Of a DNA stretch of 52,950 nucleotides, positions 1 to 7,773 are shown piece after piece. Below the pieces are notes generated by a model, which was given only the letters and a program-made list of their open reading frames with translations, ran no database searches and had not been told where the DNA came from. Every line of letters begins with the position of its first letter. The stretch's first letter is position 1. The translations under genes and the position numbers were made by a program. Source of the stretch: Janthinobacterium sp. ROICE36 (lineage in GTDB: Bacteria > Pseudomonadota > Gammaproteobacteria > Burkholderiales > Burkholderiaceae_D); assembly GCF_002869965.1 (NCBI RefSeq), contig NZ_PEBS01000043.1:1-52950 (forward strand), read 5' to 3'.

Positions 1-85
1 GTGTATCGATGGTTTGCGACCGGACCCTTCGTTCCAGTTCGGCACGGTCTTCCTCGCTCAATATAATCGGCGCCGCAGTCAGCAT
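1..85 (-). CDS. IS630-family transposase, N-terminal fragment cut by window edge
   Basis: The reverse strand opens with an ATG at 85 behind a GAGGTGAG ribosome site and reads MLTAAPIILSEEDRAELERR, then continues off the edge. A start rich in 'LSEEdRaeLerRvRS' is typical of IS630-type DDE transposases, where it leads into the helix-turn-helix DNA-binding domain. Only 28 residues are visible, so the catalytic domain and the terminal repeats cannot be judged. I could not place an inverted repeat or TA target duplication between 86 and 180. It is an inserted element beside an otherwise chromosomal gene block. Confidence 0.5.
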   Translation of the reverse strand, partial: MLTAAPIILSEEDRAELERRVRSQTIDT

Positions 86-180
86 TGCTCACCTCATCTC
101 AAACTCAATATGTAGATGATAGCGCAGTCTTTAAATAGTGTAACCATTTCGCAAGCAGTACACTAGTGTGCACGTTACAA

Positions 181-203
181 CGGCGCCTGCGGGCGCCGTA
201 GGC
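181..203 (-). terminator. Hairpin downstream of the AI-2E permease
   Basis: CGGCGCC (181-187) and GGCGCCG (192-198) form a perfect 7-bp GC stem with a 4-nt loop, 17 nt past the permease stop. Only a weak T stretch follows on the minus strand, so termination is likely but not certain. Confidence 0.4.
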
Positions 204-214
204 CTTGCCGCACG

Positions 215-1411
215 CTATTCGCCCAGCAGCTCGGCCACCACTTCCATGCCCTGCACACGCTCGGCTACCACCTTCACGATAACGATGATGGGCACGCCCA
301 GCAGCAGGCCCCAGACGCCCCACAGCCAGCCCCAGAATAGCAGGCTGATGAAGACGGCCGTGGGATTCATGCGGGCGATGCGCCCCGTCATCCAGGTGGT
401 GACAAAGGTGCCGACCAGGGTGGCGATGGCCATCGACGTGCCCGTCACCAGCAAGACCATTTCCAGCGATTCGAATTGCAAAAAGGCCACCAGCCCCGTG
501 GCGATGGTGATGAGCAAGGGGCCGAAATACGGCATGATGTGCAGCAAGCCGGCCACGATGGCCCAGGCGCCCGCATTTTCCAGGCCGATGACGCGCAAGG
601 CGATCCACATCAGGACCGCCAGCAAGCCATTCGTGACGAGCAGCATGAACATATAGTTCTGAATCGAGGTATTGATATCCTCCAGAATGTGCACGGTGAC
701 CTTCTTGCGGCTCAGCGACGGCCCTGTCAGCTTGACGAGCTTGCGCTTGAAGGTGTCGCCCGACAGCAGCAGGAAAAAGACGAGGAAGATGACCATGGTG
801 GCTTGGCTGATGAACCCCACCAGGCCCAGCGAACCGGCCCAGACCCAGTCCATGATCTTGAAGTTGGGCGCCTCGGCGGCGGCGGCGCGGCGGTTGTTGC
901 GGCGCGCTTCGGCGCCGGCGGCCACTTGCTCGATTTCATTGGCCACGGCCTGCATTTTCTGGAAGGTGCTGTTCTTGCCGCCCGTATTGGCGGCAATCAG
1001 CCGCGACAGCTTGTGCGTGGCGGCCGGCAACTCTTCAACGATGGATTCAAATTCACCCTGCACGCGCTCGACCACGACGATGGAGCCGAACAGGATCAGG
1101 GCCGTGACGGCCGTGGCGCCGATGGCGCGCGGCAGGCGCAGCTTTTCCAGCCAGGCGACGACGGGATTGAGGGTGTAGGCAATAAAAATGCCGAAGATGA
1201 CGGGAATGAGGAATTTCTGCGCCCATTGCAGCGCATAGATGAAGCTGACAGTAGCGATGATGCCCAAGGCCAGGCCGCGCGCATTGACATGCAGCGGCAG
1301 GCGCAGGGATGGATCGAGGTGCTCCACGGGCGTTCCGGGAGGTGGCCCGGCAGGCTCGATGGAGGCAGCCGCCACCGGCTCGGGCGGGATATCTGAAGGC
1401 TGGATAGGCAT
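215..1411 (-). CDS. AI-2E family transporter (PerM/TqsA-like permease)
   Basis: This 398-aa polytopic inner-membrane protein has the AI-2E (former UPF0118) layout. A proline-rich cytoplasmic N-terminus of about 45 residues precedes paired hydrophobic helices from about residue 48. A long amphipathic soluble region (about 105-190) follows, and the second half has several helices including the family-typical 'LFWGWLWGVWGLLLGVPI' segment near the C-terminus. Members have been linked to autoinducer-2 export, and others to Na+/H+ exchange, so the substrate is not predictable. A second, divergent member lies at 28016-29116. The gene ends in TAG before a hairpin. Confidence 0.85.
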   Translation of the reverse strand: MPIQPSDIPPEPVAAASIEPAGPPPGTPVEHLDPSLRLPLHVNARGLALGIIATVSFIYALQWAQKFLIPVIFGIFIAYTLNPVVAWLEKLRLPRAIGATAVTALILFGSIVVVERVQGEFESIVEELPAATHKLSRLIAANTGGKNSTFQKMQAVANEIEQVAAGAEARRNNRRAAAAEAPNFKIMDWVWAGSLGLVGFISQATMVIFLVFFLLLSGDTFKRKLVKLTGPSLSRKKVTVHILEDINTSIQNYMFMLLVTNGLLAVLMWIALRVIGLENAGAWAIVAGLLHIMPYFGPLLITIATGLVAFLQFESLEMVLLVTGTSMAIATLVGTFVTTWMTGRIARMNPTAVFISLLFWGWLWGVWGLLLGVPIIVIVKVVAERVQGMEVVAELLGE

Positions 1412-1483
1412 GCGATTCCCGCAACGGTCGGTGGAGGGCCACAGCGCCAGCCATCGGGCAAGGCGCTGCGGCAGGTCATGCCA

Positions 1484-1795
1484 TTACTTGACGCGGATGT
1501 CGTTTTTCACCGACTTCACGCCTTTGACGCCACGGGTAATTTCACCCGCTTTGGCGGCATCAGCTGGCTGAGCCACGAAGCCGCTCAGCTGAACCACGCC
1601 CTTGAAGGTTTCAACGTTGATTTCCGTCGCTTTCAGGGTAGGCTCGTTGAAGATGCTGGCTTTGACTTTGGTGGTGATGGCCGCGTCGTCGATGTACTCG
1701 CCCGTGCCTTCTTTGGTTGGGGTCGAAGCGCAACCTGCAACGGCGAACAGGGAAGCGACGAAAAGGCCAGTAGCGATAGATTTAGTGAATTTCAT
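1484..1795 (-). CDS. BON-domain lipoprotein
   Basis: This 103-aa exported protein has a lipobox (AVAGC, Cys about 25) followed by one BON domain ('DDAAITTKVKASIF...LSGFVAQPADAAKAGEITRGVKGVKSVKNDI'). BON domains bind phospholipid or periplasmic partners and are common in osmotic-shock proteins such as OsmY. I start at the ATG at 1795, which follows a TAAGGA site and gives a clean signal peptide, rather than at an upstream in-frame ATG. It probably acts at the outer membrane. No copy of the local TGTnCG palindrome was found upstream. Confidence 0.85.
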   Translation of the reverse strand: MKFTKSIATGLFVASLFAVAGCASTPTKEGTGEYIDDAAITTKVKASIFNEPTLKATEINVETFKGVVQLSGFVAQPADAAKAGEITRGVKGVKSVKNDIRVK

Positions 1796-1877
1796 GGTTT
1801 TTTCCTTAGGAGTGGTCAATCAATGTGCTCACAATGAGCTTCTTATACCAATCTGGTGACTGTGCGCCGGAGGGAGC

Positions 1878-2432
1878 TCAATAGCCAAACTGGGTTTTTG
1901 CAGCCTTGATACAGTCGTCCTTGGCTGCGCCGGCTAATGCATCGCATTTTTCTGTCGCGACCTTGTACTCGGCTTTTCTCTTTGCTTCACGCGCATCGCT
2001 GCGCGCTTCGATGACTTTCTTGTCTGCCTTGGCGTCGGCCAGGGCCGCCACCTTGGTGGACTTGGCCAGCTTGACGCAGACATCCTTGTCGTTGCCCGTC
2101 AGCGCATTGCAGCGGGCCAGGTCGACGTCGTAGTTGGCATCGGCAATCTTGATGCGCGCCTTGGTGTAGGCGCGCAAGGTATTCGTGTATTGCGCCTGAG
2201 CAACTGCTTCATCGTAGGTGCGCACGGCCTTCGCTTCGGCGATACAGACATCCTTCGGGTTGCCCGTGATTTTTTCGCATTCCGCATGCGCCAGCTTGTA
2301 ATTCAGGCCAGCCTGTTCGTTGGCAGCCTTGTAGGCTGCTTTCGCTTCCGGCGTGGCGGCCACTGCCTGGCCGCCCCAGGCGGCGCACGCCAGGCTGACG
2401 ACGATGGCGGTGAAAAGCTTATTCTTGTTCAT
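1878..2432 (-). CDS. Periplasmic Cys-repeat protein, lysine/alanine-rich
   Basis: This 184-aa protein has a signal peptide ending near AVAA and an Ala/Lys-rich, probably all-helical body. Three repeats place two cysteines around an acidic turn: CEKITGNPKDVC, CNALTGNDKDVC and CDALAGAAKDDC, each followed by 'xxAK'. The even Cys pairs suggest three local disulphides in the periplasm. I know similar proteins only as hypothetical. The start at 2432 follows a GGGAGA site. A perfect TGTACG-N4-CGTACA palindrome lies 78 bp upstream with TAAAAC as -10 at 2488-2483, predicting transcription from about 2476. Confidence 0.7.
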   Translation of the reverse strand: MNKNKLFTAIVVSLACAAWGGQAVAATPEAKAAYKAANEQAGLNYKLAHAECEKITGNPKDVCIAEAKAVRTYDEAVAQAQYTNTLRAYTKARIKIADANYDVDLARCNALTGNDKDVCVKLAKSTKVAALADAKADKKVIEARSDAREAKRKAEYKVATEKCDALAGAAKDDCIKAAKTQFGY

Positions 2433-2509
2433 ATTGTAGTTCTCCCTGGTGGTGACAAGCATGTCTGCTTGGCATGACTACCGTTTTACGTGGATAGGCG
2501 CCGCACTTC

Positions 2510-2525
2510 TGTACGCTGGCGTACA
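2510..2525 (-). promoter_or_regulatory. Crp/Fnr-type palindrome, site 1 (perfect)
   Basis: TGTACG-CTGG-CGTACA is a perfect inverted repeat. On the minus strand a -10-like TAAAAC (2488 down to 2483) begins 29.5 bp from its centre, so the centre falls at about -41.5 of the Cys-repeat protein promoter. The spacing is that of CRP-family class II sites; the regulator is inferred. Confidence 0.65.
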
Positions 2526-2624
2526 CAAGTAATTTATTTTGAAAGCAGGAGGCAGGCAGGGAGAAATAACAACGTTTTGATGCATCGTTTTTGCCAAAAA
2601 TACTATTTTGACACGAAATAAGTG

Positions 2625-2640
2625 CGTGCGGCAGCGTACA
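2625..2640 (+). promoter_or_regulatory. Crp/Fnr-type palindrome, site 2
   Basis: CGTGCG-GCAG-CGTACA matches nine of the ten defined positions of TGTnCG-N4-CGnACA. TAAGAT at 2662-2667 begins 29.5 bp from its centre and would start transcription near 2674, 27 nt before the glycine-zipper gene. Confidence 0.6.
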
Positions 2641-2700
2641 GACCGGGAACAGGTGCGTAACTAAGATGGCACTACACCTTCACCTCGTCAGGAGAATAAA

Positions 2701-3147
2701 ATGAAAACCAATGCCACCTTGGCTGCACTGATGCTCGCTGCCACCGCCGTACTGAGCGGTTGCGCCACCGGCCCTTCCCAGTCACAACAATACTACCCGG
2801 CCAACCAGCCTGAGTCCGCCATGTACGGCACCGTCGACTCGATCCAGATCGTGCAGGGTGGCGGCCAAACCAGCGGCGCCGGCGCCGTGGTCGGCGGCAT
2901 CGCCGGCGCCCTGCTGGGCAATACCATCGGCTCGGGCGGCGGACGCACGGCCGCCACCGTGGCCGGCGCCGTCGCCGGCGGCGTGGTCGGCAATCAGGTG
3001 GAAGGCCGCAGGCAGCAAGCGCAGGCCTATCAGATCAGTGTGCGCCTCGACAACGGCGAATACCGCACCGTAGTGCAGGACAACGCGAATGACTTGCGCC
3101 CAGGCAACCGCGTGCGCGTCGTTGACGGCCGCGTCTACCGCTATTAA
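2701..3147 (+). CDS. Glycine-zipper outer-membrane lipoprotein (SlyB/17-kDa antigen type)
   Basis: This 148-aa lipoprotein has its lipobox LSGC at about Cys21 and a 'MYGTVDSIQIVQGG' segment. A glycine-zipper pair of hairpin helices follows (about 60-100, GAVVGGIAGALLGN...GAVAGGVVGNQVEG). A C-terminal beta region, 'YQISVRLDNGEYRTVVQDNANDLRPGNRVRVVDGRVYRY', completes it. This architecture is that of SlyB-type outer-membrane lipoproteins of the Mg2+/envelope stress response. The start follows AGGAG. A paralogue with the same C-terminal domain is at 11930-12592. Site 2 lies upstream at the class II position. Confidence 0.88.
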   Translation: MKTNATLAALMLAATAVLSGCATGPSQSQQYYPANQPESAMYGTVDSIQIVQGGGQTSGAGAVVGGIAGALLGNTIGSGGGRTAATVAGAVAGGVVGNQVEGRRQQAQAYQISVRLDNGEYRTVVQDNANDLRPGNRVRVVDGRVYRY

Positions 3148-3214
3148 TTTTCGGCGGATTGTGCCAGCAGGCACCCGCCATCCCGCATGCGTCGTACGAT
3201 AACAAGGAGTTGCC

Positions 3215-3367
3215 ATGGGCACCATCATTCTGATCATCTTGATCCTGGCCCTGGTCGGCGTCCTGCCTACCTGGCCGCATAGCCGCAACTGGGGTTACGG
3301 CCCCAGCGGCATCGCCGGCCTGGTCGTCGTGATACTGATCCTGCTATTACTGACGGGCAGGTTGTAA
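3215..3367 (+). CDS. DUF3309 mini membrane protein (50 aa)
   Basis: This 50-residue protein is read from an ATG behind AAGGAG: MGTIILIILILALVGVLPTW, then a short polar stretch with a Tyr-Gly-Pro, then a second all-aliphatic helix ending LLLLTGRL. The 'LPTWPHSRNWGYGPSG' loop between two helices is the DUF3309 signature. It sits 67 nt behind the glycine-zipper lipoprotein and may be co-transcribed, although a weak symmetrical TGTGCC-AGCA-GGCACC lies between them. Its function is unknown; relatives are often found with stress-response genes. A strong terminator follows at once. Confidence 0.75.
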   Translation: MGTIILIILILALVGVLPTWPHSRNWGYGPSGIAGLVVVILILLLLTGRL

Positions 3368-3392
3368 AAAAAGGCGCTGCGGCGCCTTTTTT
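3366..3392 (+). terminator. Rho-independent terminator after DUF3309 gene
   Basis: AAGGCGC and GCGCCTT pair across a TGCG loop (3371-3388) and are followed by a T run. The stop codon of the DUF3309 gene overlaps the A run before the stem. Confidence 0.8.
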
Positions 3393-3411
3393 ATTTCAAG
3401 GAGGAAATACC

Positions 3412-3720
3412 ATGACGCACCGACTCACTTCCCCGGCGCTGGCCCTCGTGCTGGCATGCAGCCTGGCACCATTCAGCCAGGCACAAACCGCTGCCCCGCA
3501 AGCGGGTGATCCGGCCCGCTGGTACCAGGAAGACAGCACGGCGCAAGCCCAGTTGCGCACCTTGCGCAAGGAAATCGCCGCCGCCCTGGCCGAAGCCAAA
3601 AAAGCCTGCCGTTTGGAGCCGTCCGCCACGCGGTCCACTTGCCTGAAGGAGGCGCAAGACACTTACCGGCAAGACATGGCGAACGCGGAAAAACTGCGCA
3701 TAGCGGCGCATCCGCAGTGA
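3412..3720 (+). CDS. Small exported protein of unknown function
   Basis: This 102-aa protein starts behind AAGGAGG. A signal peptide ends near SQAQ (about residue 25). The mature part is charged and helical with two cysteines in 'KKACRLEPSATRSTCLKEAQDTYRQDMANAEK'. The Cys-x9-Cys spacing and the Lys/Ala-rich helix recall the Cys-repeat protein at 1878-2432, as if it were a one-repeat relative. I do not recognise the family. It lies directly after the DUF3309 terminator and converges on the patatin gene. Confidence 0.65.
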   Translation: MTHRLTSPALALVLACSLAPFSQAQTAAPQAGDPARWYQEDSTAQAQLRTLRKEIAAALAEAKKACRLEPSATRSTCLKEAQDTYRQDMANAEKLRIAAHPQ

Positions 3721-3748
3721 TGCGCCGTGCTGTTGCGACGCCGCCTGA

Positions 3749-4903
3749 TCAGGCGGCGTCGCGTTCGTAGGGAGGCAACTCGTGCACCACCAGCGGCGTG
3801 TCTTCCGTGACGAAGGCCAGCCAGCCGGCCGCCTTGATCGCACGCAAGGCGTCCTGGTAGCCCTGCTCCCAGCGCCATTCGATGGAACCCTTGGAGAAAT
3901 TGATATCCTTGGCCGCCATATGCCAGTCGCGCCCTGCATACGGCAAGCGCACGATGTGCATGGTGCTGTCGCAGCCCAGCGCTACCAGCGCTTCCGTTTG
4001 CTGCCGATTGTGTGCGTCGTCGGGCAGCTTGGCGTAGAGTTCGCGCAATTTGTGCTGCAAGGTATGCGTATTGACGTAATCTTCGATATGCCGCTTCGAA
4101 CGCGACGCGAAAGTGACGTCCTTTTGCCGCGTCTGCACTTCATCAAGGGTGGTCGGTTCCGGCCCTTCCGAGCTCCACAGGTCGACCATGAAGACCAGGG
4201 TATCGACGTGGGGCGTGTCATCGAGCACGGTTTCCAGCGGCGTGTTCGAGTACAGGCCGCCATCCCAGTACAGGTCGCCATCGACGCGCACGCCGGCAAA
4301 GCCGGGCGGCAAGGCGCCGCTAGCGCGGATATGGTCGGCCGTCAGCGGCTGCTGCTGGCTGTCGAAACTGGTGAGGCTGCCACATTTGACGCGCAGGGCA
4401 TTGACCGTCAGGCGCATGCCGCCGGGCTGGTTCAGGTAATCGAAATCGACCAGTTCATCGAGGGTGCTGGCCAGCTCGCTCGTGTCGTAATAGCTGGCGT
4501 CTTCCGGCTTGACGGCAATTCCTGTCGGGAACAGGCTGAACGAGCGCGGCTTGAAGAAGCCGGGCACGCCGCGCAGCACCGTATCGAGCGTGGCCAGCCA
4601 GATGTTCGAACGGCGCTGCTGGTCAGAAATCATATTCATGTCGACGCTGTCGCGGTGCGCCACGCGCTGCCAGAACTGCTTTAGCCGCACCAGCCTGTCC
4701 TCATGCTTGTTGCCCGCCAAAATGGCCGCATTGATGGCGCCGATCGAGGTGCCCACCACCCAGTCGGGCGCCAGGCCATGTTCGTGCAAGGCGTGATAGA
4801 CGCCGGCCTGATAGGCGCCCAGCGCGCCGCCGCCTTGCAGCACCAGCACGATGCGCAGGCGCGTGGGATTTAACTGATTGATCGGTGTCTTCGCATTCGT
4901 CAT
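3749..4903 (-). CDS. Patatin-like phospholipase with DUF3734 C-terminal region
   Basis: This 384-aa protein shows the full patatin set: the Gly-rich oxyanion loop GGGALGAYQAG (24-34), the nucleophile elbow GTSIGA with Ser53 (51-56), and the catalytic Asp motif DGG (214-216). The C-terminal third, with 'RQKDVTFASRSKRHIEDYV' and a final Trp-rich part, matches the DUF3734 extension of bacterial members. Such enzymes are lipid acyl hydrolases, here probably cytoplasmic because no signal peptide is seen. I chose ATG 4903 over the TTG one codon upstream; GAGGGG precedes it. Confidence 0.9.
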   Translation of the reverse strand: MTNAKTPINQLNPTRLRIVLVLQGGGALGAYQAGVYHALHEHGLAPDWVVGTSIGAINAAILAGNKHEDRLVRLKQFWQRVAHRDSVDMNMISDQQRRSNIWLATLDTVLRGVPGFFKPRSFSLFPTGIAVKPEDASYYDTSELASTLDELVDFDYLNQPGGMRLTVNALRVKCGSLTSFDSQQQPLTADHIRASGALPPGFAGVRVDGDLYWDGGLYSNTPLETVLDDTPHVDTLVFMVDLWSSEGPEPTTLDEVQTRQKDVTFASRSKRHIEDYVNTHTLQHKLRELYAKLPDDAHNRQQTEALVALGCDSTMHIVRLPYAGRDWHMAAKDINFSKGSIEWRWEQGYQDALRAIKAAGWLAFVTEDTPLVVHELPPYERDAA

Positions 4904-5001
4904 CAAGATGGCCCCTCTGTTCGCCGCGCGGAATGCGGCGAGTATTATTGTAAGGGATAGTGCGCGCTTGCGCCGGCAAGTGCAGGACGTAGCGTACGCA
5001 C

Positions 5002-5028
5002 AAAAAAAACGCCGTCGATGACGGCGTT
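5002..5028 (-). terminator. Terminator of the YqjD/YqjE/YqjK-like operon
   Basis: On the minus strand AACGCCGTC and GACGGCGTT form a perfect 9-bp stem with a 3-nt loop, followed by eight T residues. It lies 16 nt past the last gene of the operon. Confidence 0.88.
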
Positions 5029-5044
5029 GCGGGTATTGGCAGCT

Positions 5045-5383
5045 TCAGCGCTTGCGACGCAGCCAGCTGGCGGCAACGGCGGCCACGGCCACAAGGACCA
5101 GAGCCGGCTTGACCAGCTTCTTGCGTCCGATAAACGATAGCGCCGTCAGCACGTAGGGCATGGCGCCTTGCAGGCGCATGCCGCCCGGCGCCAGCAGGGA
5201 TTCGACGCGGTGGCCGGCAAAGCCGACAGCCGTTTCGACCACGCCCTGCAGCAGCGATTCTGGACGCAGGGCATAGCCCACGTTGGCGCGCGCATGCACG
5301 ATGCCCACGCGGTACATTTCGCCTTGGGCGATCAGCAGGCGCTTGCGGGCGGCCTGCGCCGCCAGTTTGTCGTTTTCCGACAT
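5045..5383 (-). CDS. YqjK-like small protein
   Basis: This 112-aa protein has an N-terminal charged helix (MSENDKLAAQAARKRLLIAQGEMYR), a middle part with 'VETAVGFAGHRVESLL', and a C-terminal hydrophobic helix ending in the basic stop-transfer WLRRKR. Position, size and the 'RKRLLIAQGEMYR' start match the third member of the YqjD-YqjE-YqjK group, membrane or ribosome-associated proteins of stationary phase. I start at ATG 5383, which has a textbook AGGAG, not at the longer in-frame start. It is 75 nt behind yqjE and precedes the operon terminator. Confidence 0.7.
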   Translation of the reverse strand: MSENDKLAAQAARKRLLIAQGEMYRVGIVHARANVGYALRPESLLQGVVETAVGFAGHRVESLLAPGGMRLQGAMPYVLTALSFIGRKKLVKPALVLVAVAAVAASWLRRKR

Positions 5384-5458
5384 GAATTCTCCTCGTAAGG
5401 CAGGCTGGACATGGCGGACTTCGTTCCGGCACAAACCCGGGTGGCTCCCGCCAGCAGC

Positions 5459-5845
5459 TTACATCAGCATGTCGCGGTCGGCCTTCAATTCCGCCATAGT
5501 GGCGGGCATGGACAACTTTCCTTGACGCAGCATGGCACGTGCATACATGACCAGCGCGATGGCCAGCAGTACGAACACCACCGTCATGATCGCCAGGATC
5601 TTCCAGCCCAGGCTATCCCAGGCCAGGAAAACGATTAGCACGCTGCCGTAAGCGATGGCAAACAAGCCCGCCACCGTCGCCAGGGCGAAAATGACCACCA
5701 GCTGCAGCATGTGATTGCGCACTTCCGACAGTTCGATGGTGGCCAGTTCCAGCCGCGACAACATCAGTCCGACGGCGTTTTTGGCCAGGCCGGCGACCGA
5801 GCCGATCAATCCCGGCCCCTGGTGAGACGAAGCAGACTTGTCCAT
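5459..5845 (-). CDS. yqjE: Phage-holin-superfamily membrane protein YqjE
   Basis: This 128-aa protein has an amphipathic N-terminus ('LIGSVAGLAKNAVGLMLSRLELATIELSEVRNH'), two hydrophobic helices (about 47-70 and 80-103) and a polar tail. This is the YqjE / Actinobacterial_HolinX-like pattern (PF07332). Despite the family name it is not part of a lysis cassette here; it sits between DUF883 and the YqjK-like gene as in enterobacterial yqjCDEK. Its role is unknown but the cluster is linked to stationary-phase envelope stress. Confidence 0.8.
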   Translation of the reverse strand: MDKSASSHQGPGLIGSVAGLAKNAVGLMLSRLELATIELSEVRNHMLQLVVIFALATVAGLFAIAYGSVLIVFLAWDSLGWKILAIMTVVFVLLAIALVMYARAMLRQGKLSMPATMAELKADRDMLM

Positions 5846-5863
5846 ATCGCTCCTGACGGTGGA

Positions 5864-6166
5864 TTACTTGCGGCCCAGGATGAAGCCGACCAGCACGCCG
5901 ACGCCAGCGGCGACGGCCACCGTGCGCCATGGGTTTTCCTTGACATAACCGTCAGCCTGGGAGGCGAGCTGCTTGGTGGCAACGATAGCCGATGCTTGCG
6001 CTTCGTGCGCCTTGGCCAAGGCTGCATCCAGGGTTTTCATGCCCTTGACGCGCACTTCATCGGCTTTTTCGCCGGTCAGGGCGGCAGCGGCGCTGAACAG
6101 GGCTTGCGCATCCTTGACCAGGGTTTTGACATCGTTATTAACGGTGGTGATATTGTTTTCCAACAT
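5864..6166 (-). CDS. yqjD: DUF883 protein (YqjD/ElaB family)
   Basis: This 100-aa protein has a long N-terminal helical region ('VNNDVKTLVKDAQALFSAAAALTGEKADEVRVKGMKTLDAALAKAHE') and a C-terminal 'YVKENPWRTVAVAAGVGVLVGFILGRK', the DUF883 hallmark with a Gly-rich transmembrane helix. E. coli YqjD anchors inactive ribosomes to the inner membrane in stationary phase; the same role is plausible here. The start follows AAGGAG. It is first in the three-gene minus-strand operon, 18 nt before yqjE. Confidence 0.88.
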   Translation of the reverse strand: MLENNITTVNNDVKTLVKDAQALFSAAAALTGEKADEVRVKGMKTLDAALAKAHEAQASAIVATKQLASQADGYVKENPWRTVAVAAGVGVLVGFILGRK

Positions 6167-6224
6167 GGTTTAGCTCCTTAGCTGTGGATGAATGTAGTTA
6201 CTATACCTACTTTACTCAAAAACA

Positions 6225-6761
6225 CTATTCCATTAGATCGCGCATATCATCGGCGTGCTCTTCCTCGACAGCCATGATTTTGATCAACAAATGGCGTGTA
6301 GTCGGGTCTTTGTCGCCAATTTTCACGATCATCTGGCGATACGACTCGATCGCAACCCGTTCCGCGATCAAGTTGGCACGCACCATGCTTTGCACGTCTT
6401 CGGATTCATCATACTCGGCATGGCTGCGTGCAAGCAATGTTGCAGGATTAAAATCTGGCTTGCCATTCAATTGCACGATGCGTTCGGCCAGCCAGTCGGC
6501 GTGTTCCTGCTCCTGCTGCGCATGCTCGAGGAACTCGGCCTTGATGCTGCCATTGTCGCGCCCGCTCACGGTGTAGTAATGGCGTTTATAGCGCGCAATA
6601 CACACCAGCTCGGTGGCCAGCGCGCCATTCAACAGGGTGATCAACTCCTGGCGGTCGCCCTGGTAGCCGGCCGTCACGGCGCCGTCGTCGAGGTTTTTGG
6701 CGGCGGCGCGGATGGCGGCCGTATCGATGCCAGCTGGAATTTCAACAGATGTTAGGGTCAT
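6225..6761 (-). CDS. Ferritin-like / bacterioferritin-type protein
   Basis: This 178-aa protein is read from ATG 6761 behind AAAGGAA. A four-helix ferritin fold is indicated by a Glu in 'ATELVCIARYKRH' (helix A), 'FLEHAQQEQEHADWLAERI' with ExxH (helix B), 'LIAERVAIESYRQMI' (helix C) and 'VEEEHADDM' (helix D). These supply the usual di-iron ligands, Glu and ExxH pairs. Ferritin-like cages store iron and detoxify peroxide; a Dps-like role is possible. No haem Met can be assigned. It lies 87 nt behind the OmpA lipoprotein gene with a GC hairpin between. Confidence 0.75.
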   Translation of the reverse strand: MTLTSVEIPAGIDTAAIRAAAKNLDDGAVTAGYQGDRQELITLLNGALATELVCIARYKRHYYTVSGRDNGSIKAEFLEHAQQEQEHADWLAERIVQLNGKPDFNPATLLARSHAEYDESEDVQSMVRANLIAERVAIESYRQMIVKIGDKDPTTRHLLIKIMAVEEEHADDMRDLME

Positions 6762-6792
6762 GATGTTTCCTTTCAAATCTTGCATGGGTATC

Positions 6793-6815
6793 CACCGGCC
6801 GACATGCGGCCGGTG
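6793..6815 (-). repeat. Perfect GC inverted repeat between OmpA and ferritin genes
   Basis: CACCGGCCG and CGGCCGGTG pair around ACATG. No T run follows on the minus strand, so it may be an RNA processing or stability hairpin rather than a terminator. Confidence 0.45.
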
Positions 6816-6848
6816 CTGCCTGGGTACTGCCGCGCCAACTGGCGCAGC

Positions 6849-7748
6849 TTATCGGCGGGCGGGAATGGCCGTGTTATCTTCCGACAAGACGATTTCCACC
6901 CGGCGATTCAGCTGGCGGTTCGCCGCGCTGTCATTGCCGGCGGCCGGATAGGCGGCGCCATAGCCTTTCGTCGCAACGCGGTCGCGGCTGATGCCTTGTT
7001 CCAGCAGCGCATTGCGCACGGATTCGGCGCGGCGCTGCGACAATTCCAGGTTGTGCGCGGAACCACCCGTGCTATCGGTAAAGCCTTCGATCAGCACGGT
7101 ACGCTGCGGATTGTTTTTCAGCACATCGGCCAGCTTGCGTGCCGTATTCGCGCCATCAGCCGTCAAATTCGCCTTATCCGTGCCAAACAGCACGTCGCCC
7201 AGCGTAATGACCATGCCGCGCTCGGTTTTCTTGGCGGCCAGGTCGGCCAGCTGCACTTCCAGCGCGGCGGCGCGGGCGGTGGCGTCACGCGCCGATGCTT
7301 GGGCCGATTGGGCCTGGGCCTGGGCTGCTTGCGCATCCGCTTGTGCCGCCTGGGCGCGGGCCGTGGCCTGGTCAGCCTGCTGCGTGCGCGCATCGAGGCG
7401 CAATTGATCGCGCTGCTTGCCGGCATTGGCGACATCGGCTTCGGCGGCTTTCTGCTTGGCTATCTCTTGTGCCGTAGCAATTTTTTGCTTGGCCAGGTAG
7501 GCCAGCTTGTCGACCTTTTCGCTGTCATCCTGGCGCGTGGCGGCCGCGTTCGCCGCTTCCAGCGCAGCGCTCGCTTCGCGGAATTCGCGTGGCGCATAGG
7601 TCGATACCAGCGGGTTCGATTGCGCCGCCATGTAGTCGCCGCGCGTCTGGTCGAGCAGGCTGGTGGTGGTCGGTGCGGAGCTGCAGGCGGCAACAAAAGC
7701 GGCCATGGCCAGCAGGCCGGGAATGGTGGTGTAGTTAGCTTTTTTCAT
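6849..7748 (-). CDS. OmpA-family lipoprotein with DUF4398 N-terminal region
   Basis: This 299-aa protein has lipobox VAAC (about Cys22) and a DUF4398-like helical part (about 30-100). A very Ala/Gln-rich coiled coil follows ('QADQATARAQAAQADAQAAQAQAQ', about 120-160). The C-terminal OmpA peptidoglycan-binding domain (about 180-290) includes 'IEGFTDSTGGSAHNLELSQRRAESVRNAL' and 'NRRVEIV'. It should tether the outer membrane to the cell wall. It begins 25 nt after the stop of the DUF4398 lipoprotein gene, so the two are an operon driven from site 3. Confidence 0.88.
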   Translation of the reverse strand: MKKANYTTIPGLLAMAAFVAACSSAPTTTSLLDQTRGDYMAAQSNPLVSTYAPREFREASAALEAANAAATRQDDSEKVDKLAYLAKQKIATAQEIAKQKAAEADVANAGKQRDQLRLDARTQQADQATARAQAAQADAQAAQAQAQSAQASARDATARAAALEVQLADLAAKKTERGMVITLGDVLFGTDKANLTADGANTARKLADVLKNNPQRTVLIEGFTDSTGGSAHNLELSQRRAESVRNALLEQGISRDRVATKGYGAAYPAAGNDSAANRQLNRRVEIVLSEDNTAIPARR

Positions 7749-7773
7749 GATGGGGTCCTGTTCTTATTCTTCG

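Noticed and set aside
2823..2838. TGTACG-GCAC-CGTCGA inside the glycine-zipper gene as another regulon site
   Set aside because: It matches eight of ten positions but lies in coding sequence, shared with the conserved MYGTVDS peptide, and has no promoter geometry.
3160..3175. TGTGCC-AGCA-GGCACC before the DUF3309 gene as a regulon site
   Set aside because: It is symmetrical but matches only seven of ten positions, and the nearest -10-like hexamer (TACGAT) is 2 bp off the common spacing. I left it as marginal.
5459..5845. Phage lysis cassette suggested by the holin-like protein
   Set aside because: It is YqjE in its usual chromosomal setting, and no endolysin or phage gene is nearby.
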